Positions 19,055-29,582 are shown, numbered from the stretch's first letter. The stretch is 64,000 nt of DNA from AC-69 sp963751665 (GCA_963751665.1 CAVVVF010000002.1:1-64000); one strand, 5' to 3'. The notes: generated by a model not told the origin, from the letters alone. Made by a program: numbers and translations.

Positions 19055-20156
19055 CCGCCCGCCGAGCGCCGGCCGGCCGCGGACTCGACCGTCCCGAAGA
19101 ATCGTTGGACGCCCGCCGCGATGGCCGCGGCCAGCCGGCGCCGGGAGACCGGGTTTGTGAGCAGGGCCTCCTCCTCGGGATTGGTGATGAAGCACGGTTC
19201 CACCTGGACGGCCGGCATCCTGGTCTCCCGGAGCATGGACACCGCCAGGCGATGCGTGCGACCGTCCATCAGCCCGGTCCGCGTGGTCAGCTCCTCCTGG
19301 ATCACCTCGGCCAGGCGCTGCCCCGCCGGCGAGAAGGTCGCCTCGGTGCCGAAGTAGAAGCACGTGGCGCCCTCCGCGGTCGGCTCCCCGCCGTTCAGGT
19401 GGATCGAGATGCACACGGCGGCACCGAGCTCGTTGGCCGAGCGCGCGCGCTCGCTCGGCGATGGCGCACCGTCGCCGGTCCGCAGGATGGTGGGGTGCGC
19501 TCCGCGTGCGCCGAGCTCCTCGGCCAGATCCGCGGCGATGAGCATCGTCGCCTCCGACTCGGAGAGGCCGCTCGGTCCGACGTTGCCGAGGTCGTCGGGG
19601 CCATGGCCGGGATCGATGGCCACACAGGACCCGACGAGTGACTGCTCCTCCTCGATGCGACGGACGTCCTCGGCCTCGCGGACAACGGCCCGGCTGGGGC
19701 CCTCCACTGCCGGGCCGGAACCGTTCGATGGCCCCGATCGTGTCCGGGACCGACGATCCCGTCGGAGGTGCTGCCCACGTTGTGCTGGAACTCCGCAACG
19801 GCGCCGGCGGCGCTGGGGCCGAAGATGCCATCCTCGCGTCCCGCGTCGAACCCCAGCGCGTTCAGCCGCTTCTGGAGCTCGCGGACGTCGTCTCCCTGGA
19901 ACGCCGCGACCGCAGGTACAGGACGCGGTCACCGAGCCGGTATCCGGCCTCCACCAGCTCCCCCCAGGTGTCCTCGCCGACCATGCCGTCGGAGGGGAGT
20001 CCCCGGCGTTGCTGGAAGGCCTTGACCGCCTCCTCGGTGGAGGCGCCGAACCGCACCTTCGAGCTCCTCGGGGTGGATGGGCAGGCCGAAGTCGAGCAGG
20101 CGGTGCTGGATGTCGCGGACGGCCTCGCCCCAGTCCCCTCGGTGGATGATGTTCAC
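19051..20156 (-). CDS. cwlM: N-acetylmuramoyl-L-alanine amidase family protein CwlM, frameshifted
   Basis: GTG 20156 starts NIIHRGDWGEAVRDIQHRL, the first peptidoglycan-binding repeat; a second repeat lies about 19900-19750. The amidase_3 domain follows: CVAIDPGHGPDDLG (Zn His), SEATMLIAADLAEEL, AAVCISIHLNGG (Zn His), MPAVQVEPCFITNPEEE with the catalytic Glu. Three indels (near 20055, 19890 and 19735) break the frame. In mycobacteria CwlM is a cytoplasmic regulator of MurA despite the amidase fold; no signal peptide is seen here either, which agrees. trxA and trxB lie upstream as in Mycobacterium. Confidence 0.85.
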
Positions 20157-20222
20157 GGGCGGGAGTCTACGGGCGGGCGCGGCGACCCTGCGGAACCGGA
20201 GCGGCCGCTGCCGGCGGGCCTC

Positions 20223-20550
20223 CTACGCGGCGAGGTGCGGGCTCGATCTCTTCGGAGCAGGGCCTCCTTGCCGCGGGCTCCGACCATCCGGGCCTTCTCC
20301 TCGCCGTCCTTGAACAGCATGAGCGTGGGGATGCTCATCACGCCGTAGCGGCGGGTCACCTCGGGGTTCTCGTCGATGTTGAGCTTGGCCACGTCGGAGC
20401 GCCTCGCCCTTCTCCTGGCCGATCTCCTCGACCACCGGGGAGACCATGTGGCAGGGCACGCACCACTCGGCCCAGAAGTCCACCAGCACGGGCGTCGTCC
20501 GACTTCAGCACGCGTTCGTCGAAGTCCTGGTCCGTCACGTCACCGATCAT
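20223..20550 (-). CDS. trxA: Thioredoxin, frameshifted
   Basis: ATG 20550 overlaps the trxB 3' end by 11 bases. The pieces read IGDVTDQDFDERVLKSDDA, then LVDFWAEWCVPCHMVSPVV, KLNIDENPEVTRRYGVMSIP with the cis-Pro, and LMLFKDGEEKARMVGARGK. The active site is Cys-Val-Pro-Cys rather than the usual Cys-Gly-Pro-Cys. Indels near 20495, 20395 and 20265 break the frame. With TrxB it forms the thioredoxin disulfide-reducing system of the cytoplasm. Confidence 0.9.
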
Positions 20551-21608
20551 CGCAAGCCCCGTCTTCCTTTCGTCTCTGTCGGGTCCATCCGTGGGCCCGA
20601 CCCCTTCTGCAACGCGCCGGACCGAGGCCGGGATTCCTCTCCTCGGTGGAGCCTGGTGGGCCTTCGATCTCCAGGAAGCGCTCGGCGTCCATCGCCGCCT
20701 TGCACCCTTGCCCGGCCGCGGTCACCGCCTGACGGTACACGCGGTCGGTGACGTCGCCGGCGGCGAACACGCCGGGCGACGCTGGTCGCGGTGCTCGGCT
20801 CGTCGCACCACGATGTAGCCGCCGTCGGTGAGCTCGACCTGGCCCTGGAACAGCGACGTGTTCGGCGTGTGGCCGATGGCCACGAACACGCCGTCCGTGC
20901 GGTGCTCGGTTGGCTCGTCCGTCTTCACGTTCCGAAGGCGAACGCCCGTGACGCCGCCGTCGCCCTCGATCTCCTCGACCACGGAGTCCCAGATCACCGA
21001 GATCTTCGGATTGGCGAGGGCCCGGTCCTGCATGATCTTCGACGCCCGGAACTCGTCGCGCCGGTGCACGATCGTGATGTTCGAGGCGAACTTCGTGAGG
21101 AACGTGGCCTCCTCCATCGCCGTGTCGCCGCCGCCCACCACGACCAGCTCCTGGTCCCGGAAGAAGAACCCGTCGCAGGTCGCGCAGGCGGACACCCCGC
21201 GGCCCAGAAGCTTCTGCTCGCCCGGGACGCCGAGCCACTTGGCGGTCGCGCCGGTGGCGATGATCAGGGTCTCGGGCGCGCCACTCCTCGTCGCCCGGCC
21301 CACACCCCGAAGGGGCGCGCGGACAGGTCCACCCTCGTCGCCGTCTGGTGCAGCATCTCGGCGCCGAACCGGGCGGCCTGCTTCTCCATGGCGTCCATGA
21401 GCTCCGGGCCGAGGATGCCGCCGGGGAAGCCCGGGTAGTTCTCGACGTCGGTGGTCAGCATGAGCTGGCCACCGGCATCGACGCCCTTGAGGACGAGGGG
21501 CTGCAGGTCGGCCCGGGCGGCGTACAGGGCCGCCGTGTAGCCGGCCGGCCCCGATCCGAGGACGATCACATTGCGTTCGTCGGCCACGTTCCGACTCCAT
21601 TCTCCCAT
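20540..21608 (-). CDS. trxB: Thioredoxin reductase, frameshifted
   Basis: The start is ATG 21608 or, with a better placed GGAG, GTG 21587 (ADERNVIVLGSGPAGYTAAL). The FAD fold, the redox centre ACATCDGFFF, the NADPH fold VVVGGGDTAMEEATFL, and the C-terminal FAD motif VFAAGDVTDRVYRQA are all present. Indels near 21290 and 20780 interrupt it. It passes electrons from NADPH to TrxA, which follows with an overlap. The tail after ERFLEIEG is about 40 residues longer than usual and may be a frameshift product. Confidence 0.92.
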
Positions 21609-21649
21609 AGGGGATAACCCGCTCCCTATTCCCCAGGCTCAGGGCCGGC

Positions 21650-22799
21650 TCAGGTCAGGCCGGCCCGGCGGACCTTGCCCGGAAGCCGTGCGGGGCAACC
21701 CATCCGGGACCAGGACGAGCTCCCGGGGGGCCTTGTGGCGGGGAAGCGATGATGGCCGCGTGGTCCCGAAGCTCCTCGAGCGAGGGCGGAGCGGCCGGGT
21801 CCGCGGCACCACGTACGCGACCACGCGCTGGCCCCACTCGGGGTCGGGCCGGCCCACGACCGCGACGTCGGCCACCCTGGGTGGTCTGGAGGGCGGCTTC
21901 CACCTCGGCCGGCCAGACCCTTTCTCCGCCGGTGTTGATCAGGTCGTCGAGGCGGACCGGCACCCGGAGCCTGCCGTCGGGGTCGAGCAGGCCGGCGTCG
22001 CAGGGCCGGAGCCAGCCGCCTCGGTGAAGGCCGCCGCGGTGCGCCTCCCCGTCGAACCGAGGTAACCGCGCATCAGCGTCGGGCCCCGGAGTTGGATGCC
22101 CGCGTCCCCGGATCGATCCGAACCTCGATTCCGGGGAGGGGCGGCCGTCATAGACGACGCCGCCGCAGCTCTCGGTCAGGCCGTACGTCTCGATGACCCG
22201 TGCGTCCGCGGCGCCGGCGCTCGCCCGCGAGTCCGGCGGACACGGCGGCCCGCCCACCAGGATGGCCCGGTAGTGCGAGAAGGTCGGTGCCGGCGTCGAG
22301 GAGGCGGACCAGCATCGGCGGGCACGAGCGAGACGAAGGCCGGCGTCCGGTTCGGCGGCGACGGCCTCCGGGTCGAAGCGCGGATGGACCGTGACCGGCG
22401 CGCCCAGCAGCACCGACCGGAGCAACACCAGGAGCCCTCCCACGTGGGCGAGGGGAGACAGCACAGCCACCGGTCGTGGGCGGGTGCCTCCAGGGCCAGG
22501 GCCGAGGAGGCCACCGCGGCGTCGATGGCGGCCGGTCGAACTGCACGAGCTTGGGGACCCCCCGGTTCCCGAGGTGTGGACGACAAGGGGCCACGCCGTC
22601 CGCCGCCGCCGGCCCGAGGCCAGGCGGTGCCACCCGTCGGGATCGTGCAGGACGGTGGGCGCCGCCCGGTCCATAAGGGCGCGAGCCTGGTGGGAGAGAG
22701 AGCCGATGGTCCACCGGGAACAGGGCCGCGCCCGGCGTCCCACACCTCCCCCACGATCCCGGCCCACTCCGGTCCCGGGGGAAGGGTCACGGCGACCAC
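21650..22799 (-). CDS. menE: o-Succinylbenzoate-CoA ligase MenE (AMP-forming), frameshifted
   Basis: GTG 22799 is the first plausible start (VAVTLPPGPEWAGIVGEVWDAG). Motifs are PLVVHTSGTGGSPKLVQF (P-loop after realignment), LPLAHVGGLLVLLRSVLLG, VIETYGLTESCGGVVYDG, and DDLINTGGERVWPAEVEAAL with TASGKVRRAGL at the end (catalytic Lys). At least five indels break it. The protein is short for the acyl-CoA synthetase family (about 380 residues), which fits actinobacterial MenE. MenE activates o-succinylbenzoate in menaquinone synthesis; menB, menA and menD lie next door, divergently transcribed. Confidence 0.88.
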
Positions 22800-22895
22800 A
22801 TCGGCCGCTCGCAGGTGCGGGGTCGCAGCGCTGGCGGCATGTGAGATAGGCTAGCCTGAACCGTTCGAGTGGACGCTCTAGGAGTGATCGGTCCG

Positions 22896-23713
22896 ATGAT
22901 GGAGTGGCGGCCGGCGGGGGAGTTCGAGGACATCCGGTACGAGACGGCCGAGGGCATCGCCAAGATCACGATCGACCGGCCCGGAGGTCCGAAACGCCTT
23001 CCGCCCCACGACCCTGTTCGAGCTCTCGGAGGCCTTCGACCGGGCCCGGGACGACCCCGAGATCGGCGTGATCGTGCTGACCGGCGAAGGGCCCGACGCG
23101 TTCTGCTCCGGCGGCGACCAGCGGGTCCGGGGGGACGACGGGTACCGGGACGAGAAGGGCATCGGGCGGCTGAACGTCCTGGACCTCCAGGTGCAGATCC
23201 GCCGCCTGCCCAAGCCGGTCATCGCCATGGTGGCCGGGTACGCGATCGGGGGTGGCCACGTCCTTCACCTCGTCTGCGACCTGTCGATCGCGGCGGACAA
23301 CGCGAGGTTCGGGCAGACCGGACCCAAGGTCGGCTCGTTCGACGCCGGGTACGGGAGCGGCTTGCTGGCCCGCACCGTGGGACTGAAGCGGGCCAAGGAG
23401 ATCTGGTTCCTGTGCGAGCAGTACGACGCGCAGACGGCGCTCGAGTGGGGCCTGGTGAACCGGGTGGTGCCGCTGGCGAAGCTGGAGGAGGAGACGATCG
23501 ACGGTGTGCCGGCGGATCCTGTCGATGAGCCCGCTCGCGCTTCGGCTGATCAAGGCGGGGTTCAATGCCGACGCCGACGGACTGGCCGGCATCCAGCAGC
23601 TGGCCGGCGACGCCACGCTCCTCTATTACATGTCGGACGAGGCTCAGGAGGGGCGCGACGCGTACCTGGAGAAGCGCCCCCCGGACTTCGGCCGGTTCCC
23701 GAGGAGGCCGTGA
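22896..23713 (+). CDS. menB: 1,4-dihydroxy-2-naphthoyl-CoA synthase MenB, frameshifted
   Basis: ATG 22896 (or 22899) starts EWRPAGEFEDIRYETAEG and IAKITIDRP. The crotonase-fold oxyanion hole DAFCSGGDQRVRGDDGY, VAGYAIGGGHVLHLVCDL, GQTGPKVGSFDAGYGS and the MenB-type end EGRDAYLEKRPPDFGRFPR are diagnostic. Indels lie near 22990 and 23505. MenB closes the naphthoate ring of menaquinone. Its TGA overlaps the menA GTG (GTGA). Confidence 0.94.
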
Positions 23714-24613
23714 CCGTCCTCGCGGACTGGGTGAACGGGGCGCGTCCGCGGACCCTGGTGGCGAGCGTGGCGCCGGTCTGGTGGGGACGGCGGCCGCCGG
23801 CCGGGCGTCGCTGTGGCGGACCCTGGCCGCGCTGGTGGTCGGCCTGGGGCTCCAGATCGGCGTGAACTTCGCCAACGACTATCAGGACGGCATGCGCGGG
23901 GTGGACACCGACGAACGCCTGGGCCCGCCCCGCCTGACCTCGTCGGGCCTCGCGTCCCCCCGGGCGGTGCTCCTCGCGGCGCTCCTGTCGATCGCCGTCG
24001 CCGGGGTGGCGGGGCTGGCGCTCGCGGTGGCCACGACGCTGTGGCTGATCCCGATCGGCGCGGCGGCCATGCTTGCGCTGTGGCTGTACTCGGGCGGGCC
24101 CCGGCCGTACGCGGCGCTCGGGCTGGGCGAGGTCATGGTGTTCGCGTTCTTCGGGTTGATGGCCACGGCCGGGACGGCCTACGTGCAGGCCGGGCGGATT
24201 CCACGCGGCGGCATGGTGGTCGGCGGTGGCGATGGGGTTCCTGGCGGTCGCCATCCTGGAGGCCAACAACGTGCGGGACATCTCGACGGACCGGTCGGCA
24301 GGGAAGCGCACGCTCGCCGTTCGGCTGGGGGACCGGCGGGCCCGGGCCCTGTACCGCGCGCTCATCGTGGCGGCCTTCGTCACTGTCGTCCTGGGGGTGG
24401 CCGTCGGTATCGTCGATGCCGGATACGGCCTGTCGCAGTGGGCGCTGCTCGCCCTGGCCGCGTGGCCGCTGGCCATCCGTCCGGTGGAGATCGTGGGGAA
24501 GGCCGCAGGGCCGCGAGCTCATCCCGGTCCTGACCGGCACGGCGCAGCTCCAGCTGGCGTTCGCGGCGCTGCTCGCCCTTGGGCTGTGGCTCGCGGCGAC
24601 CATGGCGTCATGA
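23710..24613 (+). CDS. menA: 1,4-dihydroxy-2-naphthoate prenyltransferase MenA, frameshifted
   Basis: GTG 23710 starts TVLADWVNGARPRTLVASVA. The prenyl-diphosphate-binding motif NFANDYQDGMRGVDTDE and GPPRLTSSGLASP are typical of MenA, followed by membrane segments, the second Asp motif EANNVRDISTDRSAGK and a C-terminal helix ending LGLWLAATMAS. Indels near 23780, 24210 and 24505. MenA attaches the isoprenoid chain to dihydroxynaphthoate in the membrane. It overlaps menD as ATGA. Confidence 0.93.
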
Positions 24614-26331
24614 CCGAGGGCGACGTCGCGCTGGCGTGCATGGGCGCGTTCGTCGACAGGCTGGTGTCGCGCGGGCTGGAGCACGCATGCGTGTCGCCGG
24701 GCTCGCGCTCGACCCCGCTCGCGGTCGCGCTGTCGCGTCAGCCACGCGTGACGGTGCACGTCCATCTCGACGAGCGTTCGTCGGCGTTCTTCGCGCTCGG
24801 CCTGGCGAAGGCCACAGGGAAGCCGGTGGCGGTGGCGACCACGAGCGGCACCGCGGCGGCGAACCTGTACCCGGCCGTGGTGGAGGCGTGGATGTCGCGC
24901 ACGCCGCTGCTGCTTCTGACGGCGGACCGCCCGCCCGAGCTCCGTGGCGTCGGCGCGAACCAGACCATCGATCAGCGCGACCTGTTCGGCCGTTACGTGA
25001 AACGCTGCGCCGATGCCGGTGTGCCCGCCGACCATCCAGAATCGGAGTACTGGGCAGGGGTGGCGCTGGAGACGGCGGGAGCCGCGCTGGCCCATCCGCC
25101 GGGTCCCGCGCACGTCAACCTCCCGTTCGGTGAGCCGCTGGCGCCATCGGGGGACGACGTCGGCATCAGCTTTCACGACCCCCTTCCTCTCGGGACGCCT
25201 CGTTTCGGTGCTCGGACCCGACGTACGGTCGTCGAGACGCTCGCTGCGCAGACGAAAGGAGTGGAGCGAGGTGTCCTGATCGCTGGGTCGCTCCGCCAGG
25301 GCGCCTCTCCGGTCGTCGATCTGTCCCCAGCCTTCGGCTGGCCCTTGATCGCCGAGCCGACCTCCGGGCTGCGGGTTCCCGGGTCGCTCGCCGCCGGGCA
25401 GTTCCTTCTGGCGAGCGAGGCCTTCGCGTCCGCGCACGCCCCCGACCTCGTCCTCCAGTTGGGCGCGGCGCCGACGTCCCGCGCTTGTCTCGCGTTCGTT
25501 GCCAACGCGAAGCGCCTGGTCACCGTGGACCCCGACCGGCTGGTGGCCGACCCCGCTCTTCATGCCTCGCTCCGGCTCGAGGCGGACCCCGCCTCGCTCT
25601 CCCGCGCTCTCCTCAAACGGATCGAGCCACGAGAGGGCCTGGCATGGTGGCGTGAGTGGGAGGAAGCCGACCGGGTCGCCCGTCGCTCCGTGGACGACCT
25701 CATCGACTCATGGGACGAGCCCTTCGAGGGGCGCGTGGCCCGCGACCTCGCGGCATGTCTGCCCGACGGGGCTACCCTCGCGGTCGGCTCGAGCATGCCG
25801 GTGCGCGACCTGGACGCGTACATGCGTCCGCGCGACGGCATCCGCGTGCTGGCGAACCGCGGCGCCAGTGGCATCGACGGGTTCGTCTCGACGGCGCTGG
25901 GCGTCGCGGCGTCGGGCTCTCCGACCTTCGCGCTCATGGGCGACCTCACGCTGCTCCACGACGCCAGCGGTCTGCTCTGGAGCGCCGGCCGAGGCCACGA
26001 TGCGGTCTTCGTGGTTCCCAACAACGACGGGGGCGGGATCTTCTCGTTCCTCCCACAGCGGGATCTGCCGGAGTTCGAGCGACTGTTCGTTACCCCGCAC
26101 GGCCTCGACCTTTCGAAGGTGGCCGAGGCGGCCGGAGCACGACACGCGTTGGTCGAGCGGGCGGGAGATCTCGCGCCGGCCGTGGCCGAGGCGTCGAGGT
26201 CCGGCGGCGTCTGGATCATCGAGGTGCCGTCCGATCGCAACCTGAACGTCGCTCGCCACGCCGAGGTGAACGCGGCGGTTGCCGCGGCCCTGGAAGCTCG
26301 CCGCAAGACCGGGCGTACCATCTCCCTGTGA
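24610..26331 (+). CDS. menD: SEPHCHC synthase MenD
   Basis: The protein has 573 residues, intact. The ThDP-activating Glu sits in VHLDERSSAFFALG; CVSPGSRSTPLAVAL, TTSGTAAANLYPAVVEA and ANQTIDQRDLFG are MenD signatures; the ThDP/Mg site reads ALMGDLTLLHDASGL with NNDGGGIFSFLPQ. MenD joins isochorismate and 2-oxoglutarate in menaquinone synthesis. It overlaps menA upstream (ATGA) and the next gene downstream (TGATG). Confidence 0.97.
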   Translation: MTEGDVALACMGAFVDRLVSRGLEHACVSPGSRSTPLAVALSRQPRVTVHVHLDERSSAFFALGLAKATGKPVAVATTSGTAAANLYPAVVEAWMSRTPLLLLTADRPPELRGVGANQTIDQRDLFGRYVKRCADAGVPADHPESEYWAGVALETAGAALAHPPGPAHVNLPFGEPLAPSGDDVGISFHDPLPLGTPRFGARTRRTVVETLAAQTKGVERGVLIAGSLRQGASPVVDLSPAFGWPLIAEPTSGLRVPGSLAAGQFLLASEAFASAHAPDLVLQLGAAPTSRACLAFVANAKRLVTVDPDRLVADPALHASLRLEADPASLSRALLKRIEPREGLAWWREWEEADRVARRSVDDLIDSWDEPFEGRVARDLAACLPDGATLAVGSSMPVRDLDAYMRPRDGIRVLANRGASGIDGFVSTALGVAASGSPTFALMGDLTLLHDASGLLWSAGRGHDAVFVVPNNDGGGIFSFLPQRDLPEFERLFVTPHGLDLSKVAEAAGARHALVERAGDLAPAVAEASRSGGVWIIEVPSDRNLNVARHAEVNAAVAAALEARRKTGRTISL

Positions 26332-26783
26332 TGGAACGCTCGGCTCCGCGGCGCTACCGGCTCGGCACGATGGCCTATTGGGCCACGGCCGTCCTGTTCG
26401 TCGGGTTCGGCTACCTCGCGCTGTTCAGCATCGGCGCGCCGTTCCTGCTCACCGGCATCACCATGATAGTCGTGTCCCCGTGGAGGAGCCGTCCCGAGGT
26501 GCTGTGGCCGTCGCTCGTCGGGGTGTGGGCGTTCGCGCTGGGCTACGTGCTGGTTGCTCCGCTCGGCTGCACGTCCACGGCGATCTCCGTGACGGGGGGT
26601 GCGCAGCCCGCGGTCTCCCATACGACGTGCACCAACATCCTCGGCATCGACTACTCGGGCACCGGGATCTACAACCCCAGCTTGGTCCCGGCGTTGCTGG
26701 CCGGGGTTGCGGCGGGTGGCATCGGCGCCCTGGTCACGCGCTTCGTGATCGTTCGTCTGCGAAGGACCGACACTCCCGCCTAG
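26331..26783 (+). CDS. Hypothetical membrane protein coupled to menD
   Basis: The protein has 150 residues from ATG 26331, which overlaps the menD TGA. Hydrophobic segments are MAYWATAVLFVGFGYLALFS, GAPFLLTGITMIVVSP, VLWPSLVGVWAFALGYVLV and LVPALLAGVAAGGIGALVTR, that is four membrane passes. A loop between the third and fourth contains two Cys (PLGCTST, HTTCTN). No family recognised. Its place at the end of the menBAD operon suggests a link to quinones or simple hitch-hiking. It is convergent with menF, stops overlapping. Confidence 0.7.
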   Translation: MERSAPRRYRLGTMAYWATAVLFVGFGYLALFSIGAPFLLTGITMIVVSPWRSRPEVLWPSLVGVWAFALGYVLVAPLGCTSTAISVTGGAQPAVSHTTCTNILGIDYSGTGIYNPSLVPALLAGVAAGGIGALVTRFVIVRLRRTDTPA

Positions 26784-28051
26784 CCCCAGCGGAGAGAGTC
26801 CAGGAGCGCCCGGAACTTTGCCTCGGTTTCGTCGAGCTCTTCCTCGGGAACCGAGTCCGCCACGATGCCAGCGCCCGCGAACAGCCGGGCGGTGGTGCCG
26901 GTGATCTCGGCGCACCGAAGCGCGATGGCCCACTCCCCGTCGCCGTCCGCGTCCATCCACCCCACGGGACCCGCGTAGCACCCTCGGTCGATGGGCTCGA
27001 ACTCCGAGAGCGCCTCGCGGGCCTCCTCGCGGGGCGTGCCGCACACGGCGGGCGTGGGATGCAGCCCGGCCACCAGGTCCAGGGCGGTCATCGAGGGGTC
27101 GTGAAGCCGACCCGAGAACGGCGTGGCCAGGTGCCACACGTTCGCCGTGCCGAGCAGCTCGGGCTCCCTGGGGTGGGCCAGGTCGTCGCAGTACCCGCCG
27201 AGCACTCGCGCCACGTCCTCCACCACCACGGCGTGCTCCTCGCGGTCCTTCTCCGAGGATAGGAGCCGCTGTGCGGAGATCTGATCCCGCCTGAAGGCCC
27301 CGAAGCGCGGCGCCGAGCCAGCGAGCGGCGTGGCCCGGACCTCCCGACCGCGACGGAGCACGAGCAGCTCCGGGCTGGCGCCGACCAGGACGCCGCCCGC
27401 CCGCGCGAGCTCGGGCGGAGGCTCGGGCCCGGCGAATGCATAGCAGTCGGGGTCCACCGCTCGAAGCCGCCACAGAAGCTGCTTCGCGTCGAGCTCGCGT
27501 CCCGCATCGACGAGGAGGGTGCGGGCCAGGACGACCTTTCGAAGGCTCCCCGACCGGATGCGCTCGGCGGCCCTCGCGACCGCCTCCGCGTAGTCGTCGG
27601 GCTCGGGGTCGGGGCGGAGCTGGATGTCGTCGAACGCTTCGTGGGGGACGGCCCGGCCCGTCCATCGCTCGCGCTCGGCGTCGAGCGGCGCGAGCCCGTC
27701 CGGGAACACGTCGAGCTCCCACGTCTCGCCCGGCGTGTGACGGGCAACCACGCGTGACGGGATCACCGCGTCCGCCCCGTACCGGTCGTCGAAGGGGATC
27801 GCAGCGACCGCGACCGGCGGGGGGCCCTCGCCATCGCGACGGATGGCGCGGAGCGCCTCGGTGGTCAGCCGGGCCAGGCGAAGGATCCGCTCGGGGCCGG
27901 CCTTCGCCCGGATCCTGCCGGCCACGCCCATCCCCGAGAGCCCCAGGCCCGACCGCTCGAAGAAGAAGCCCCCCGCTCGGTAGTTCGCCAGCAGGTCGAA
28001 CGCCGGGCCGAGCCTCCTGCTCCGGGCGACGAGCGCCGGCCCCCCCTTCAC
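26780..28051 (-). CDS. menF: Isochorismate synthase MenF
   Basis: GTG 28051 gives 423 residues, intact. The chorismate-binding half has RSGSLRKVVLARTLLV, GASPELLVLRRGREVRATPLAG, SEKDREEHAVVVEDV, LHPTPAVCGTPREEA, GCYAGPVGWMDADGDGEWA and LFAGAGIVADSVPEEELDET, the catalytic and Mg-binding set of isochorismate synthases. It turns chorismate into isochorismate, the first step of classical menaquinone synthesis. It follows menG on the minus strand. Confidence 0.93.
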   Translation of the reverse strand: MKGGPALVARSRRLGPAFDLLANYRAGGFFFERSGLGLSGMGVAGRIRAKAGPERILRLARLTTEALRAIRRDGEGPPPVAVAAIPFDDRYGADAVIPSRVVARHTPGETWELDVFPDGLAPLDAERERWTGRAVPHEAFDDIQLRPDPEPDDYAEAVARAAERIRSGSLRKVVLARTLLVDAGRELDAKQLLWRLRAVDPDCYAFAGPEPPPELARAGGVLVGASPELLVLRRGREVRATPLAGSAPRFGAFRRDQISAQRLLSSEKDREEHAVVVEDVARVLGGYCDDLAHPREPELLGTANVWHLATPFSGRLHDPSMTALDLVAGLHPTPAVCGTPREEAREALSEFEPIDRGCYAGPVGWMDADGDGEWAIALRCAEITGTTARLFAGAGIVADSVPEEELDETEAKFRALLDSLRWG

Positions 28052-28058
28052 TCGCGCT

Positions 28059-28755
28059 TCACCCGCGCGTCCCCGCCAGCACCTGTGCGATCCCCCCCGA
28101 GAGCTGCAGGCGCTGGGCGTCGGGGAACCCGGCATCCCGGAGCGCGGCGAGCATCTCCGGCGCCGGCGGGAGGTAGGCCATCGACTTCGGAAGGTACGCG
28201 TACGCCTCTCGGTCCGACAGCAAGCCACCGATCATCGGCACCACCCGACGGAAGTACACCGCGTGGCCGGCTCGCATCACGGGGCCATCGGGCTGGGACG
28301 CCTCGAGGAGCGAGATCCGACCGCCGGGCCGGACCACCCGCGCCATCTCCGCGAAGAACGCCCCGCAGGTCCACGACGTTTCGCAGTGCGAACCCACAGG
28401 TGGCACCGTCGATCGATCGATCGGCCAGCGGCAGGCGAAGGACGTCCGCCTGGACGAGCGGCGCGTCTGTGGTGGCCTTGGCCAGCATGCCGAAGGAGAA
28501 GTCGAACCCCAGAGCCCGGTATCCATTGCGCGAGAGCTCTCGGCACAGATCGCCCGTGCCACACGCGAGGTCGGCGACCAGGGCCCCCCCGGGTAGACGG
28601 AGCTCGCGGACGGACCGCCGCCGCCACCCGATGTCCATGCCGAACGTCATCACCCGGTTCACCAGCTCGTAGCGGCCGGCGATGGCGTCGAACATTTCAC
28701 GGACGCGGCGGGCCTTCTCCTCACCCTGCGGCAGGCCCTCGTCGCTCACGGCCAC
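28059..28755 (-). CDS. menG: Demethylmenaquinone methyltransferase MenG/UbiE, one frameshift
   Basis: ATG 28755 lies inside the 3' end of the MerR gene. The protein starts VREMFDAIAGRYELVNRVMT, then GWRRRSVREL, the SAM site LVADLACGTGDLC, and GFDFSFGMLAKA. An indel near 28372 separates ALRNVVDLR from FFAEMARVVRPGGRISLLEA and YFRRVVPMIGGLLSDREAYAYLP, the UbiE signature. The last frame ends at TGA 28059 after VLAGTRG. MenG methylates demethylmenaquinone, the final step. Confidence 0.93.
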
Positions 28756-29516
28756 GAGCGGCCCATGCGCCGGGACTCCGCACGGGTGGCCTCCACCTCC
28801 GCGGCCTCGCCCACCCGTTCGATGTGGTCCTCGGCCACGCCGAGCAAGACCCGGCGGAAGTGGTTCGCCACGAGGTCGGTGACGGCGGGAAGGAGCGTCC
28901 GGAACGCCTCGACCAGCCGGGCTGCCGCCTCCTCGTCGGAGGCGGCCGTGTCGCGGATGGGCTTTCGCACGTGGTCGTCGAAGAGCTCCACCGCTCGCTG
29001 GGCCAGGCCGAGCATGGCCTCGTGCGTCTGCCGGGCCAGCGAGAGCAGCTCGCCCAGGGGAAGGCCGAACTCGAGGAGCTTCAGTGCGGCGCGGACCGTC
29101 TGTATGTCGGCGGTGGCGTACCGCTCCTCACCGTCGACGGGGTGGGACAGCCGGATGCCCTCCCGCTCCACGGCCTGGATGAGCGATGCCGGGACGCCGC
29201 TCGCCGCGGCGAACTGCTCGAGGGACAGGAGGTCCTCGTCCCTCTCGCCCTCCCCTCGGGCGGCGGCGACGGCCGCCGCAAGGTCCGCATCCGCCCGCCC
29301 CAGGCCTCCCTGCACCACCCGCTTGATCGCGGCGAGCGTCAGGCCCTTTCGTTGCAGGGCCCGGACCTCACGGATCCGCTCCACATGCTCCGACCCGTAC
29401 CACGCCACCCGGCCTTCGCGCCCGGGCGGGGGGAGCAGGCCCATGGACTGGTAGTAGCGGACGGTGTCGACGGAGACTTGGCATGCCGCGGCGACCGCTT
29501 CTACCCGGTACCTCAT
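28746..29516 (-). CDS. MerR-family transcriptional regulator
   Basis: ATG 29516 starts RYRVEAVAAACQVSVDTVRYY, the MerR winged HTH, with QSMGLLPPPGREGRVAWYG and ALQRKGLTLAAIKRVV. A second HTH-like stretch (FAAASGVPASLIQAVEREG) and a long C-terminal helical part make 256 residues, longer than a typical MerR. No Cys metal-binding set is seen. Its 3' end overlaps the menG start by 10 bases, so it is cotranscribed with menG and menF and may control them; the signal is unknown. Confidence 0.85.
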   Translation of the reverse strand: MRYRVEAVAAACQVSVDTVRYYQSMGLLPPPGREGRVAWYGSEHVERIREVRALQRKGLTLAAIKRVVQGGLGRADADLAAAVAAARGEGERDEDLLSLEQFAAASGVPASLIQAVEREGIRLSHPVDGEERYATADIQTVRAALKLLEFGLPLGELLSLARQTHEAMLGLAQRAVELFDDHVRKPIRDTAASDEEAAARLVEAFRTLLPAVTDLVANHFRRVLLGVAEDHIERVGEAAEVEATRAESRRMGRSWP

Positions 29517-29582
29517 GACCGACAACTCTACGAGTGTTTGCTCGAAGCTTCCAAGCTCAGGCCGGCCGTGCCGCCCGGCGGG

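Noticed and set aside
20223..21608. TrxB-TrxA fusion protein
   Set aside because: trxA has its own ATG (20,550) overlapping trxB by 11 bases in another frame, the ordinary operon form.
22851..22860. AGGCTAGCCT palindrome before menB as an operator
   Set aside because: Ten-base palindromes are expected by chance in a window this size, and no promoter boxes align with it.
25560..27722. Long minus-strand frame opposite menD
   Set aside because: Composition is Arg/Ala/Gly-rich shadow of menD and menF; no family motif.
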